Shown here: positions 19,056 to 25,865 of the stretch, piece by piece | Layout: each line of letters opens with the position of its first letter | Numbering within the stretch: the first letter of the stretch is position 1 | Source: a virus | Reading direction: 5' to 3' (one strand) | Virus record (IMG/VR): IMGVR_UViG_3300031276_000012 | Coordinates: 1-25,865 of that record | DNA: 25,865 nucleotides | Translations under genes and position numbers: made by a program | Notes under the pieces: model-generated | The model's input: the letters and a program-made list of their open reading frames with translations, nothing else | What the model was told of the DNA's origin: nothing | Database searches by the model: none

Positions 19056-21528
19056 GCCGCAATGGCTGGCCTACCTATCGCCCGCCGATGAACTGTTTTA
19101 CGGCGGGGCGGCAGGTGGGGGAAAGGCGCTTATGATTGAGACGCCATTACCAACGCCCACTGGCTGGACCACAATGGCAGATGTGGAAGCCGGTGATTGC
19201 CTGTTGGATGAAAACGGTCAGCCCTGTATCGTGTTGGCAGCCACTGGCATAATGCTTGGGCATCCATGCTATCGGATAACATTTAGTGATGGCGCGTCAT
19301 TGGTGGCAGATGAGGGCCACCAGTGGCACACAATGACGGATAGCGAGCGAAGCAAGGCACATCGACGCACGCCAGAATACCGGGCCAATCGTCGCGCCAA
19401 TCGTCCCAGCCGAAGCGCTGGGCGGCGTCCAGACTTAGTGATGGCAAACAAAGAGCGTGATTATGCCTTGCTAGATCCGCCGATGGGCAAGGTGCGCACA
19501 ACGCAAGACATTTATCATACGCTGAAGGTGCGAGGGCGCACCAATCATTCTATAGGGGTGTGCCAGTCCCTTGAATTGCCCGAGGCCGATTTGCCTATTG
19601 ATCCCTATATCTTTGGTGCGTGGCTAGGCGATGGCAGCAGCTACAAGGCAGAAATAACAACCGCCGATCCAGAGATAATTGATTCTATAGAAGAAGAATA
19701 CGAAACCAAGCGGCGGTCAGAAATTGCTTATGGCATCTATGGCCTGTTAACAACCTTAAAAGAATTGGGCCTTATCGGTCAAAAGCGAATCTTGCCCATT
19801 TATCTACGGGGATCTACCGGGCAAAGATTAGCGCTCCTTCAAGGATTGATGGACACCGATGGCTATTGTGACCCACGAGGCCAATGTGAGTTTACCACAA
19901 CTAGCCCGGCATTGCGCGATGGCATGTTCGAGTTATTGGGTACATTGGGGATAAAGGTCGCTATTTCCGAAGGGCGCGCGACATTAAACGGGCGCGATTG
20001 CGGGCCAAAATACCGGCTCAAGTTCCTTACCTCTTTGCCAGCTTTCCGCCTGAAGCGCAAATTAGAGGGCCAAAAGGGAAAAGGCTTTCGAGGAACGCAT
20101 GAGCAGCGGTACATTGTCGGCGTTGAGCCGATTGAGAGCGTTCCCGTTCGATGTATTAAGGTAAGTTCGCTGTCTGGGATTTTTCTTGCCGGTACATCAT
20201 TTATCCCAACCCACAACAGCGACTTGCTTGAGGGCCTAGCGATAACAGCACATGAAAAATCGATCATCTTCCGGCGTGAGTATACGCAGCTCACCGGGGC
20301 GACGGGCCTGATCGAGCGGAGCCATGAACTGCTAGACGACCACGCGCACTACAATGCGCAAGAGCACGTATGGCGCGACATTCCCGACGGGCGGTCGCTC
20401 GACTTTGGGGCAGTACAGCACGAGAAAGACAAGCGGCGCTACCAGGGCCGACCGCATGACCTGATCGCCTTTGACGAGGTGACAGAGTTCACAGAGTCGC
20501 AGTACCGTTTTCTGATCGGCTGGCTGCGCACGACCACAGAAGGCCAGCGCTGCCGGGTGGTGGCAACGGGCAACCCGCCGACACATGCGGAGGGCGAGTG
20601 GGTGATCCGCTACTGGGCACCGTGGCTGGATGATACGCACCCCAGCCCGGCGCAACCGGGCGAGCTACGATGGTTCGCGGTCATCAAGGGCAAGAGCCTG
20701 GAGGTGGATGGTCCGGAACCGTTCGAGCAGGACGGCGAAACGGTGATCCCGCAATCGCGGACGTTCATCCCGGCCCGGCTGAGCGATAACGTGTATCTGA
20801 TGCGCACCGGGTATGAGCAGACGTTGCAGGGGCTTCCGGAGCCGCTGCGCTCACAACTGCTTTACGGTGACTTTACGGTCGGGACGCAAGATGACCCGTG
20901 GCAGACGATACCGACGGCCTGGGTGCGGGCGGCCTTTGACCGCTGGGAGCAGAGAGAACGGCCCGACACGCCGCTGACTATGCTGGGCGTGGATGTGGCA
21001 AGGGGCGGAGATGACCAGACGGTGTTGAGTAGGCGATACGATAACTGGTTTGCGCCACTGGAGAAACACGACGGACGCGCGACGCCTGACGGTCCCAGCG
21101 CGGCGGCATTGGCGATTATGGCGCTGGGCGATGACGATGCACAGATCAACATCGACGTGATCGGCGTGGGAGCATCGGCCTATGACGACCTGGCCAACCA
21201 GAGCATCCGGGTGACGGGTGTCAATTTTGCGGAGAAAAGCGACGCGCGCGACAGGTCGGGCCGGCTGGCCATGCGCAACAAGCGGGCTGAAGCGTATTGG
21301 GGAATGAGGGAAGCGCTTGACCCGATCAAAGGCGACGATATCGCCCTACCAAGAGACAATGAACTACTGGCCGACTTGTGTGCGCCACGCTGGAAGATCA
21401 CGACGGGGGGCATATTGATTGAGAGCAAAGAGGATATCAAGGCGCGTCTTGGGCACTCCCCAGATTGTGGCGACGCCGTGGTGTTGGCCCGAATGGAAGG
21501 GCGCAAAATCCTGATAGGCTGGGTGTAG
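18952..21528 (+). CDS. terL: Terminase large subunit with in-frame intein
   Basis: 858 codons including a 364-residue intein (19126-20217); the spliced protein would be about 494 residues, a normal size. It packages phage DNA using an ATPase and a nuclease. The P-loop AAGGGK is interrupted before Ser423, which restores GGGKS after splicing. Walker B is LIAFDEVTEF, and a motor coupling motif ATGNPP follows. The RNase H-like nuclease begins at MLGVDVARGGDDQT, with SPDCGDAVVLA near the end. Start is uncertain: ATG 18952 has no good ribosome site; GTG 19018, with GGAG just upstream, is an alternative that leaves the motor intact. Splicing is required for an active ATPase. Confidence 0.9.
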   Translation: MKKEIAHYLHSLTPSQVVYLESVRAGTALWAPQSRPQWLAYLSPADELFYGGAAGGGKALMIETPLPTPTGWTTMADVEAGDCLLDENGQPCIVLAATGIMLGHPCYRITFSDGASLVADEGHQWHTMTDSERSKAHRRTPEYRANRRANRPSRSAGRRPDLVMANKERDYALLDPPMGKVRTTQDIYHTLKVRGRTNHSIGVCQSLELPEADLPIDPYIFGAWLGDGSSYKAEITTADPEIIDSIEEEYETKRRSEIAYGIYGLLTTLKELGLIGQKRILPIYLRGSTGQRLALLQGLMDTDGYCDPRGQCEFTTTSPALRDGMFELLGTLGIKVAISEGRATLNGRDCGPKYRLKFLTSLPAFRLKRKLEGQKGKGFRGTHEQRYIVGVEPIESVPVRCIKVSSLSGIFLAGTSFIPTHNSDLLEGLAITAHEKSIIFRREYTQLTGATGLIERSHELLDDHAHYNAQEHVWRDIPDGRSLDFGAVQHEKDKRRYQGRPHDLIAFDEVTEFTESQYRFLIGWLRTTTEGQRCRVVATGNPPTHAEGEWVIRYWAPWLDDTHPSPAQPGELRWFAVIKGKSLEVDGPEPFEQDGETVIPQSRTFIPARLSDNVYLMRTGYEQTLQGLPEPLRSQLLYGDFTVGTQDDPWQTIPTAWVRAAFDRWEQRERPDTPLTMLGVDVARGGDDQTVLSRRYDNWFAPLEKHDGRATPDGPSAAALAIMALGDDDAQINIDVIGVGASAYDDLANQSIRVTGVNFAEKSDARDRSGRLAMRNKRAEAYWGMREALDPIKGDDIALPRDNELLADLCAPRWKITTGGILIESKEDIKARLGHSPDCGDAVVLARMEGRKILIGWV
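19126..20217 (+). mobile_element. Class 3 intein with LAGLIDADG endonuclease in the terL P-loop
   Basis: Residues 59-422 of the terminase frame. The first residue is Ala, not Cys or Ser. Trp125 (in DEGHQWHT), Cys401 (RCIKVS) and Thr420 (PTHN) fit the W-C-T set that defines class 3 inteins, where the block F cysteine starts splicing. The C-terminal HN and +1 Ser are intact. Two LAGLIDADG motifs are present, IFGAWLGDGS (about 220-229) and LLQGLMDTDG (about 295-304), so the homing endonuclease looks complete. The DNA is more AT-rich than the flanking terminase, consistent with a separate origin. Confidence 0.9.
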
Positions 21529-21532
21529 GCAT

Positions 21533-23068
21533 ATGAGCATTATAGACAAGTGGCTAGAGCGGGCGGTATCAGGATTGGGATTCGTCAAGGCGGACACAAT
21601 CCCGCGTAACACAGAACTGGGCTACATCCTGAGCGGGGAATCATCGCCCGGCTCTGGCCTGTTGAACGTTAACAACTGGAGTCAGGATCAGCTAGAGCGG
21701 CTGGCGGCCTGCTGCACCTGGGTGGCGAGTGACATCAACGTCATCGCCAACACCCTGGCCTCGACGCCATTCGGGGTGTACCAGAGAACGGGCGAGCGTG
21801 ACGAGGCGATAGAGGCGCACCCGTTCGAGGTGCTGCTAGAGTTCCCATGCCCATTTTGGGATCAAGAGCTGTTATTGACGTATACGGCGTGGTGGTACAG
21901 CCTGCGCGGTGAGGCATACTGGATGCTCGTACCCGACAAAGGGGGCGGCCTGGCGCAAATCTGGCCGCTACCCGCAAGCCGGATGCGGCCCATCCCAGAT
22001 GCGCAGAATTACATCCGGGGATTCGGTTACACCTCGACGCGGGACGGGCAAGAACGGTTTTTGCCGCCTGAGTCGGTGGCGTTCTTTCGCCGGGCCAACC
22101 CGTTCGACTATCACCGTGGCATGTCGCCCATCAGCGCGTACAAGTTGGAAATGGCAAGCGACCGGTCCGCGGCAGAGTGGAACAAAGAGGCATATGACAA
22201 GGGGCTAACACTCGACGCCATCCTGAGCGTCCCGCCCGAGATGTCACCCCGGCAGTTCGAGGCCGTCAAAGAGGAGATCCGGCACGACATCGAGACGGAG
22301 CATAAAAGATGGATCATCGCCCGCGCCGGAGATCTGAAAGCTACTACTCTCGGCATGACCGCCAAGGATGCGGAGTACCTGGGCAGCCGCGTATTCAACA
22401 GCACAGTGATCGACCGGGTGTATGGCTTCCCAGAGGGATTTTGGAGCGTCCAGGCCAACCGGGCCAACGCCGAGGCGGCAAAGGCGACGGTCATCGAGAA
22501 CACCGTCTGGCCGATGTGCACGCGGTTCGCACGGACGATCACTGATCGCATCATTCGCCCGTTCTACGGTGACGACCTGCGGGGCCGGTTTGACGACATC
22601 CGCCCGCGTGACCGTTCGCTGCTGGTGCAGGAGCGGCGCGTATACTGGCAGGTGATGAGCATAGACGAGGCGCGGGCTGAGCTGGAGCTCGACCCGCTTG
22701 ACGACCCGATGCTAGGCGCAACGCTCGTGCCACTGGCCGTCCAACAGCAGGGCGGGGGCGTGGGCAGCATTGGCGGCATTGTCGCCGAGGGGCAGCAGCC
22801 GCAAGAGGAGCCGGGCGTGAGCAAGGCCGCACAAGACGACCTGCGCAAGTGGCAGCGCATCGCCCTGCGGCGGCTCAAGGACAGCGGCGATCCGGCATAT
22901 GCGTTTGACTCTGAGCACATCCCGCCAGACGTCAGTCTTGGCGTGTTGGACGCACTCAAGTCGGCCACGACTGAAGAGGAGGTCAGGGCGGCTTTTGCCG
23001 CCGGGTTTTGCCACGACCACGACCACGGCGGGGAAACAGTTTTTCACGACTGGGCAAACTATCCGTAG
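21533..23068 (+). CDS. Portal protein (HK97-type)
   Basis: A 511-residue protein. Portal-family blocks: NWSQDQLERLAACCTWVASD near residue 50, then NVIANTLASTPFGVY, LLLTYTAWWYSLRGEAYWML, SVAFFRRANPFDYHRGMSPI, and a long helix with AAEWNKEAYDKG. The C-terminal clip/barrel region contains NRANAEAAKATVIENTVWPM. It forms the dodecameric channel at the head vertex. It follows terL by 4 nt and precedes the MuF gene, the standard order. The C-terminal 57 codons overlap the next frame. Confidence 0.85.
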   Translation: MSIIDKWLERAVSGLGFVKADTIPRNTELGYILSGESSPGSGLLNVNNWSQDQLERLAACCTWVASDINVIANTLASTPFGVYQRTGERDEAIEAHPFEVLLEFPCPFWDQELLLTYTAWWYSLRGEAYWMLVPDKGGGLAQIWPLPASRMRPIPDAQNYIRGFGYTSTRDGQERFLPPESVAFFRRANPFDYHRGMSPISAYKLEMASDRSAAEWNKEAYDKGLTLDAILSVPPEMSPRQFEAVKEEIRHDIETEHKRWIIARAGDLKATTLGMTAKDAEYLGSRVFNSTVIDRVYGFPEGFWSVQANRANAEAAKATVIENTVWPMCTRFARTITDRIIRPFYGDDLRGRFDDIRPRDRSLLVQERRVYWQVMSIDEARAELELDPLDDPMLGATLVPLAVQQQGGGVGSIGGIVAEGQQPQEEPGVSKAAQDDLRKWQRIALRRLKDSGDPAYAFDSEHIPPDVSLGVLDALKSATTEEEVRAAFAAGFCHDHDHGGETVFHDWANYP

Positions 23069-24518
23069 AGACCTGGACGGCAACGAGGACCCGAATGGCG
23101 GGGCCAAGATCGCCGCCGAGGCGCGGATCGAAAACGCTCTTTACCAATTCTGGCGAGAACAGCTAGAGCGCATCAAGGACCGGCTGCGCGGGGGTATTCC
23201 GCAAAGTCGGCGCGCCATCGAGGACTTGGCCGACCGGCTCGATAGCAAGTTCTGGGACAGTGAGGATCGGCTTCTGTTGGCCTTGCTGCTGCCCGAACTG
23301 AGCGACATGAGCGAGGCGGCGGCCCAGGCACTCGTCGAACAGATGGAGAGCCAGTACACCGTCGGCGTAGACTGGACGCTGGTCAACGCCGATGCCGTGG
23401 ACTGGGCGCGCAAGTATGCCTATGACCTGGTGAAAGGCATTGACAACACGACCAAGCAGGGCCTACAACGCCACGTCGGTGCCTGGATCGAAACACCGGG
23501 CGCGACAATGGGCGATCTGTTCGACAAGTTGGAGGGCCTGTACGCGTTTGACCGCAAGAGGGCCAAACTCGTCGGCGTCACAGAAGTGACCAGGGCATAC
23601 GCGCAAGGGACCAAGATCGCAGCGCGGGGCTATGAGGACGCGGGCCTGTTCACTTGGCGGAAGACTTGGCACACTAACAACGATGGGTTAGTCTGCCCCC
23701 TCTGTCAGGCGCTACACAATGAGAGCGTGGACGGACTGGACACGCCATTCTCGGATGGCACGATTGACCCACCATTGCATCCGAACGGGCGTTGTTGGAC
23801 AACTCTTGAGCCGGTGCTGGTGACGGCGGCGGCTGAGGAGGAGCAAGAGGCGGAGCCGGGACTATTACAAGGGGCCGAGACCATCATTGATCGTTTTCAA
23901 CCTGGATCAATGCGAGACACAAGACGGGCACAAGGCGTTTACGATATCATCAGTGAAACCGATGCAGAGACAGCCAAGATATTCCTGACGCAAGGAATCG
24001 AACCTAGTTTCAAGCCTGATATAGGCGAGGTCACATCATACGCACCCGGTCAGGGTATTGAACGCAAGGGCCTATATGTTGCGAACGCTGAGGCTTTCAG
24101 CAAGGGAAGTTTCGGCAAGGTGCGAATGTATTTGACTGCTCTTAGGGATCAGCTTCGTTCACCGGCGGAGATGACACAACTCGGCCGTGAGTCTGTGGAT
24201 GATGTTCTAGGAACAGAAAACGGAGCAATTACAGAAGGGGCATTACCTAAAAGGGCAATAGTTGCTATAGAGGCGGCTGAGTATGAAGATGGCAAATGGC
24301 AATGGCGAACCTATACACCAGATCAATATCGGGAGAAATTAGGCATACCGGCAGATTTTCCCAAGTTGCCATCTGTATCTGAATATCGCTCATGGGCAGA
24401 ACAAAACGCCAGCTCGCTCAGGCTTTCGCAAGAAGACGTTGAAGATTTGGCGCATGATTATAACAGGGGTAGTCTTGAGGACAAACGATGGCTCGCAGAG
24501 GAAGCGGAACTAATATGA
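22899..24518 (+). CDS. MuF-type head morphogenesis protein with variable C-terminal domain
   Basis: Open frame of 539 codons. Residues about 58-320 match Mu gpF-like minor head proteins (helical N-terminus, VTEVTRAYAQGTKIAARGYE, HTNNDGLVCPLCQALHNESV, HPNGRC). From about 325 to the end is an extra, more AT-rich domain (FLTQGIEPSFKPDIGEVTSY, GLYVANAEAFSKGSFGKVRM, WRTYTPDQYREKLG). MuF proteins with swapped C-terminal toxin domains are known in temperate phages; an ADP-ribosyltransferase-like fold is possible here but not shown. The true start is uncertain: ATG 22899 lies 170 bp inside the portal gene without a clear ribosome site, and no ATG or GTG exists nearer the conserved RDLDG. A +1 frameshift from the portal is another possibility. 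Confidence 0.8.
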   Translation: MRLTLSTSRQTSVLACWTHSSRPRLKRRSGRLLPPGFATTTTTAGKQFFTTGQTIRRDLDGNEDPNGGAKIAAEARIENALYQFWREQLERIKDRLRGGIPQSRRAIEDLADRLDSKFWDSEDRLLLALLLPELSDMSEAAAQALVEQMESQYTVGVDWTLVNADAVDWARKYAYDLVKGIDNTTKQGLQRHVGAWIETPGATMGDLFDKLEGLYAFDRKRAKLVGVTEVTRAYAQGTKIAARGYEDAGLFTWRKTWHTNNDGLVCPLCQALHNESVDGLDTPFSDGTIDPPLHPNGRCWTTLEPVLVTAAAEEEQEAEPGLLQGAETIIDRFQPGSMRDTRRAQGVYDIISETDAETAKIFLTQGIEPSFKPDIGEVTSYAPGQGIERKGLYVANAEAFSKGSFGKVRMYLTALRDQLRSPAEMTQLGRESVDDVLGTENGAITEGALPKRAIVAIEAAEYEDGKWQWRTYTPDQYREKLGIPADFPKLPSVSEYRSWAEQNASSLRLSQEDVEDLAHDYNRGSLEDKRWLAEEAELI

Positions 24519-24519
24519 T

Positions 24520-24559
24520 AAAAAACCGCTGGGTTTTCCCATTGACGGAAACCCAGCGG
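24520..24559 (-). terminator. Intrinsic terminator of the minus-strand moron gene
   Basis: Arms 24526-24539 and 24547-24559 (CCGCTGGGTTT / AAACCCAGCGG, 13 bp with one bulge), followed on the minus strand by six T residues (24520-24525). It sits 2 bp beyond the stop of the plus-strand MuF gene. There is no T-tract on the plus strand, so it should stop only leftward transcription. Confidence 0.88.
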
Positions 24560-24578
24560 AAAATGTGGGCGGAGAAGT

Positions 24579-24914
24579 TCAAGCGCTGGAGGCTGGCACG
24601 AAGAAGGGGCAAGGTTTCGTAGTGTATTCGTCGGCAATTTCTCGCCATGCCATTTGGGAGCCGCGGCATTTGGTGCGGATAGTATTGTATCTTTCAAATG
24701 CCGCATCGGACGCATCTTGAGCACGTTGATAGATTTCCGCACGCCTTGCCGCGCATTCCGCGACGCGGGCGCAATGGGGCGTAATTTCAAGGACGGTATA
24801 ATGGATGTGGCGTCGAGGATCATAATTGGTTTTTGTTTCTTCTGTATTAGGAAGGCGATAAATGCAGCCCTCTTTGCAGCCAATCAGGGTATATTCAAAA
24901 ATGATATCTGACAT
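24579..24914 (-). CDS. Opposite-strand accessory (moron) gene beside MuF
   Basis: A 111-residue product MSDIIFEYTLIGCKEGCIYR..., with a beta-rich first half, five cysteines, and a helical stretch (ARRAEIYQRAQDASDAAFER). I chose the start at 24914 because GGAGG precedes it. It has its own promoter, structured leader L4 and terminator, reads against the surrounding head genes and is more AT-rich, all marks of a moron. It directly follows the variable MuF C-terminal domain, the usual place for an immunity gene in MuF toxin systems; that role is an inference. No family recognised. Confidence 0.72.
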   Translation of the reverse strand: MSDIIFEYTLIGCKEGCIYRLPNTEETKTNYDPRRHIHYTVLEITPHCARVAECAARRAEIYQRAQDASDAAFERYNTIRTKCRGSQMAWREIADEYTTKPCPFFVPASSA

Positions 24915-24928
24915 AGCGTCCTCCATTC

Positions 24929-25036
24929 AAAAAACCTGCCCACCTCGACCGGCGCTGTTGTCTAGGCAACGCGGGAGGCGGGCAGGTATGAGAACAAAAC
25001 AAAAAGCGCGGGTTGCCGCATTGCCTAGACAGATCC
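24929..25036 (-). ncRNA. Structured leader L4 before the moron (1-2-1'-2' topology)
   Basis: On the minus-strand RNA, arm 1 (plus coordinates 25016-25031) pairs with arm 1' (24959-24974), 16 bp with one G-U. Arm 2 (24975-24987, ACCUGCCCGCCUC) pairs with arm 2' (24934-24946), 13 bp with one mismatch-type change. Arm 2' runs straight into six U residues (24929-24934). It is the most compact and clearest member of the family. Arm 2 resembles that of L1 (ACCUGC/GCAGGU), while arm 1 is unrelated in sequence. Confidence 0.75.
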
Positions 25037-25065
25037 ATTATACCATGGCGAAGGGGCTTTGTCAA
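25037..25065 (-). promoter_or_regulatory. Sigma70-type promoter for the moron gene
   Basis: Minus-strand TTGACA (25060-25065), 17-bp spacer ending in ATGG, TATAAT (25037-25042): full consensus. The -35 overlaps the ATG of the gp10-like gene on the other strand at 25065. Confidence 0.88.
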
Positions 25066-25598
25066 TGACCATCGACCTAAAGATCAAGAATCTGGACAAG
25101 TTGATGATGGCCTTGCGCCTGATGCCCGCCGAGTTGACGACGGGCACAAAGGCGATGTTCAAAGGTATCGCGGAGCACCTGCGGGGCAAGATCGCCGTCT
25201 ACCCGCCCGACACCGCGGCCAACCGCCCGCCGGGCACTAACGGGTATTCGTGGTACGAACGCGGGTTCGGCACGCGCACGGTGACGGGCAAGGCATACCC
25301 GACCAGTGAGACACTGGGCCGCTCGTGGACGACCCAGGTGCGCGGGTTTGGCGATAACATGGCCGCATTCCTTGGGACGCGGGCCAGCTATGCGCCGCCT
25401 GTCCAGAACGCCGAACGGCAGGCGAGGTGGCACAGCGCGCGGGGCTGGATCACAGTTCAAGAGGCGCTGCGCGACTCAGAGGCGTGGATCAGAGAGTTTG
25501 GCGCGAACTGTATCAATCGCATCATTGGCGGGGCGCTGGGCAGCGCAGCTGGCGGGGCCATCAAGGGGCTGGGCGGGTTCTTTGGAGGGGGCAAGTGA
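25065..25598 (+). CDS. HK97 gp10-like head-tail/tail component
   Basis: A 177-residue product MTIDLKIKNLDKLMMALRLM... It begins with the short strand-helix of gp10-like proteins (a polypeptide that joins head and tail), has a central basic region (YSWYERGFGTRTVTGKAYPT, then TLGRSWTTQVRGFG and LGTRASYAPPVQNAERQARW) with the conserved Y-A-x-x-V-Q/H-like segment, and a glycine/alanine-rich C-terminus. AAGGGG precedes the ATG. The position after portal and MuF, with capsid genes presumably beyond the window, fits a structural role. Confidence 0.65.
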   Translation: MTIDLKIKNLDKLMMALRLMPAELTTGTKAMFKGIAEHLRGKIAVYPPDTAANRPPGTNGYSWYERGFGTRTVTGKAYPTSETLGRSWTTQVRGFGDNMAAFLGTRASYAPPVQNAERQARWHSARGWITVQEALRDSEAWIREFGANCINRIIGGALGSAAGGAIKGLGGFFGGGK

Positions 25599-25684
25599 TA
25601 TGGTGGCTGTACCCACTGTGCTTCGTCGCCGGGCTGATTGTCGGCGCGGCGCTGATGTACCGGGTGACGGCGTGGAAATGGTGA
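25595..25684 (+). CDS. Tiny single-pass membrane protein
   Basis: A 29-residue product from GTG 25595: MIWWLYPLCFVAGLIVGAAL plus a short basic, Trp-rich end. GGAGG lies 7 nt upstream and the GTG overlaps the previous stop (GTGA). One membrane helix fills most of it. Function unknown. Confidence 0.52.
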   Translation: MIWWLYPLCFVAGLIVGAALMYRVTAWKW

Positions 25685-25696
25685 GGGATAGAGGGC

Positions 25697-25865
25697 ATGA
25701 GTAGCGTATCGGGTTCCAGCGCAAGCTACACCAGAAGCACCGACTATGAGCACTCGCACGACCAGCGCGCGCTATGGCTGGGCATACGGCAGGCGCTCAT
25801 CATCGCGCTGGGCACAATTGAGCAGTACCTTGGTCTAGAGCAGAGTATCACGCCGAAGCGCAAGA
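25697..25865 (+). CDS. Partial gene at right edge
   Basis: Open frame from ATG 25697 (MSSVSGSSASYTRSTDYEHS...) to the window end, 56 codons without a stop. After a Ser-rich start it continues HDQRALWLGIRQALIIALGT, a probable amphipathic or membrane helix, and IEQYLGLEQS. GAGGG precedes the ATG. Too short to identify. Confidence 0.5.
   Translation, partial: MSSVSGSSASYTRSTDYEHSHDQRALWLGIRQALIIALGTIEQYLGLEQSITPKRK

Overview
This window is a stretch of a tailed double-stranded DNA phage or prophage (siphovirus-like head genes, HK97-type portal). No host gene, tRNA or rRNA is visible, so the host is not fixed. The promoters are sigma70-type (TTGACA, 17-18 bp, TATAAT, often with an extended TGG-TATAAT -10), most of the DNA is GC-rich, and genes are packed with 4-bp ATGA/GTGA overlaps. 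From memory, the gene set resembles environmental phages of Chloroflexota-like bacteria, but that is only an impression.

Layout. Positions 1-14040 are almost entirely minus-strand early genes in four transcription units. Reading right to left: (a) about 14080 to 9643, a strong promoter followed by many small zinc-knuckle proteins, an RHH protein and a RecT-like annealing protein with an SSB-like C-terminus; (b) about 9637 to 6444, coiled-coil proteins and a DNA methyltransferase that is frameshifted near its start and invaded at its 3' end by a plus-strand HNH endonuclease gene; (c) about 5795 to 3202, a DnaG-like primase, two small proteins and a second methyltransferase; (d) about 3205 to 1, a replication initiator-like protein, a DnaB-like helicase, small proteins and a membrane protein cut by the window edge. 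Positions 14080-14320 form a divergent control region with five GTATAC palindromes. Positions 14445-25865 are plus-strand: two holin/lysis-like membrane proteins, a metallophosphoesterase, a winged-helix protein, a Dam-type methyltransferase and a PD-(D/E)XK nuclease between two 25-bp direct repeats, small and large terminase (the large subunit carries a class 3 intein), portal, a MuF-type head protein with a variable C-terminal domain, a gp10-like protein and two small or partial genes. One minus-strand gene (24579-24914), with its own promoter, leader and terminator, sits inside the structural module like a moron.

The most striking observation is that units (b), (c), (d) and the moron each begin with the same type of structured leader. 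A TTGACA/TATAAT-type promoter is followed by 110-190 nt carrying four long complementary arms in the order 1-2-1'-2'. The last arm runs into a T-tract just before the ribosome binding site. The arms keep this crossed pairing while their sequences differ, which suggests a family of attenuator or pseudoknot regulatory RNAs controlling replication and accessory genes together. A weaker version precedes the plus-strand lysis/structural unit. Other notable points are the HNH insertion that replaced the methyltransferase C-terminal coding end, an 8-nt palindromic insertion inside the methyltransferase SPPY motif, and a possible toxin/immunity arrangement at the MuF gene and its opposite-strand neighbour.
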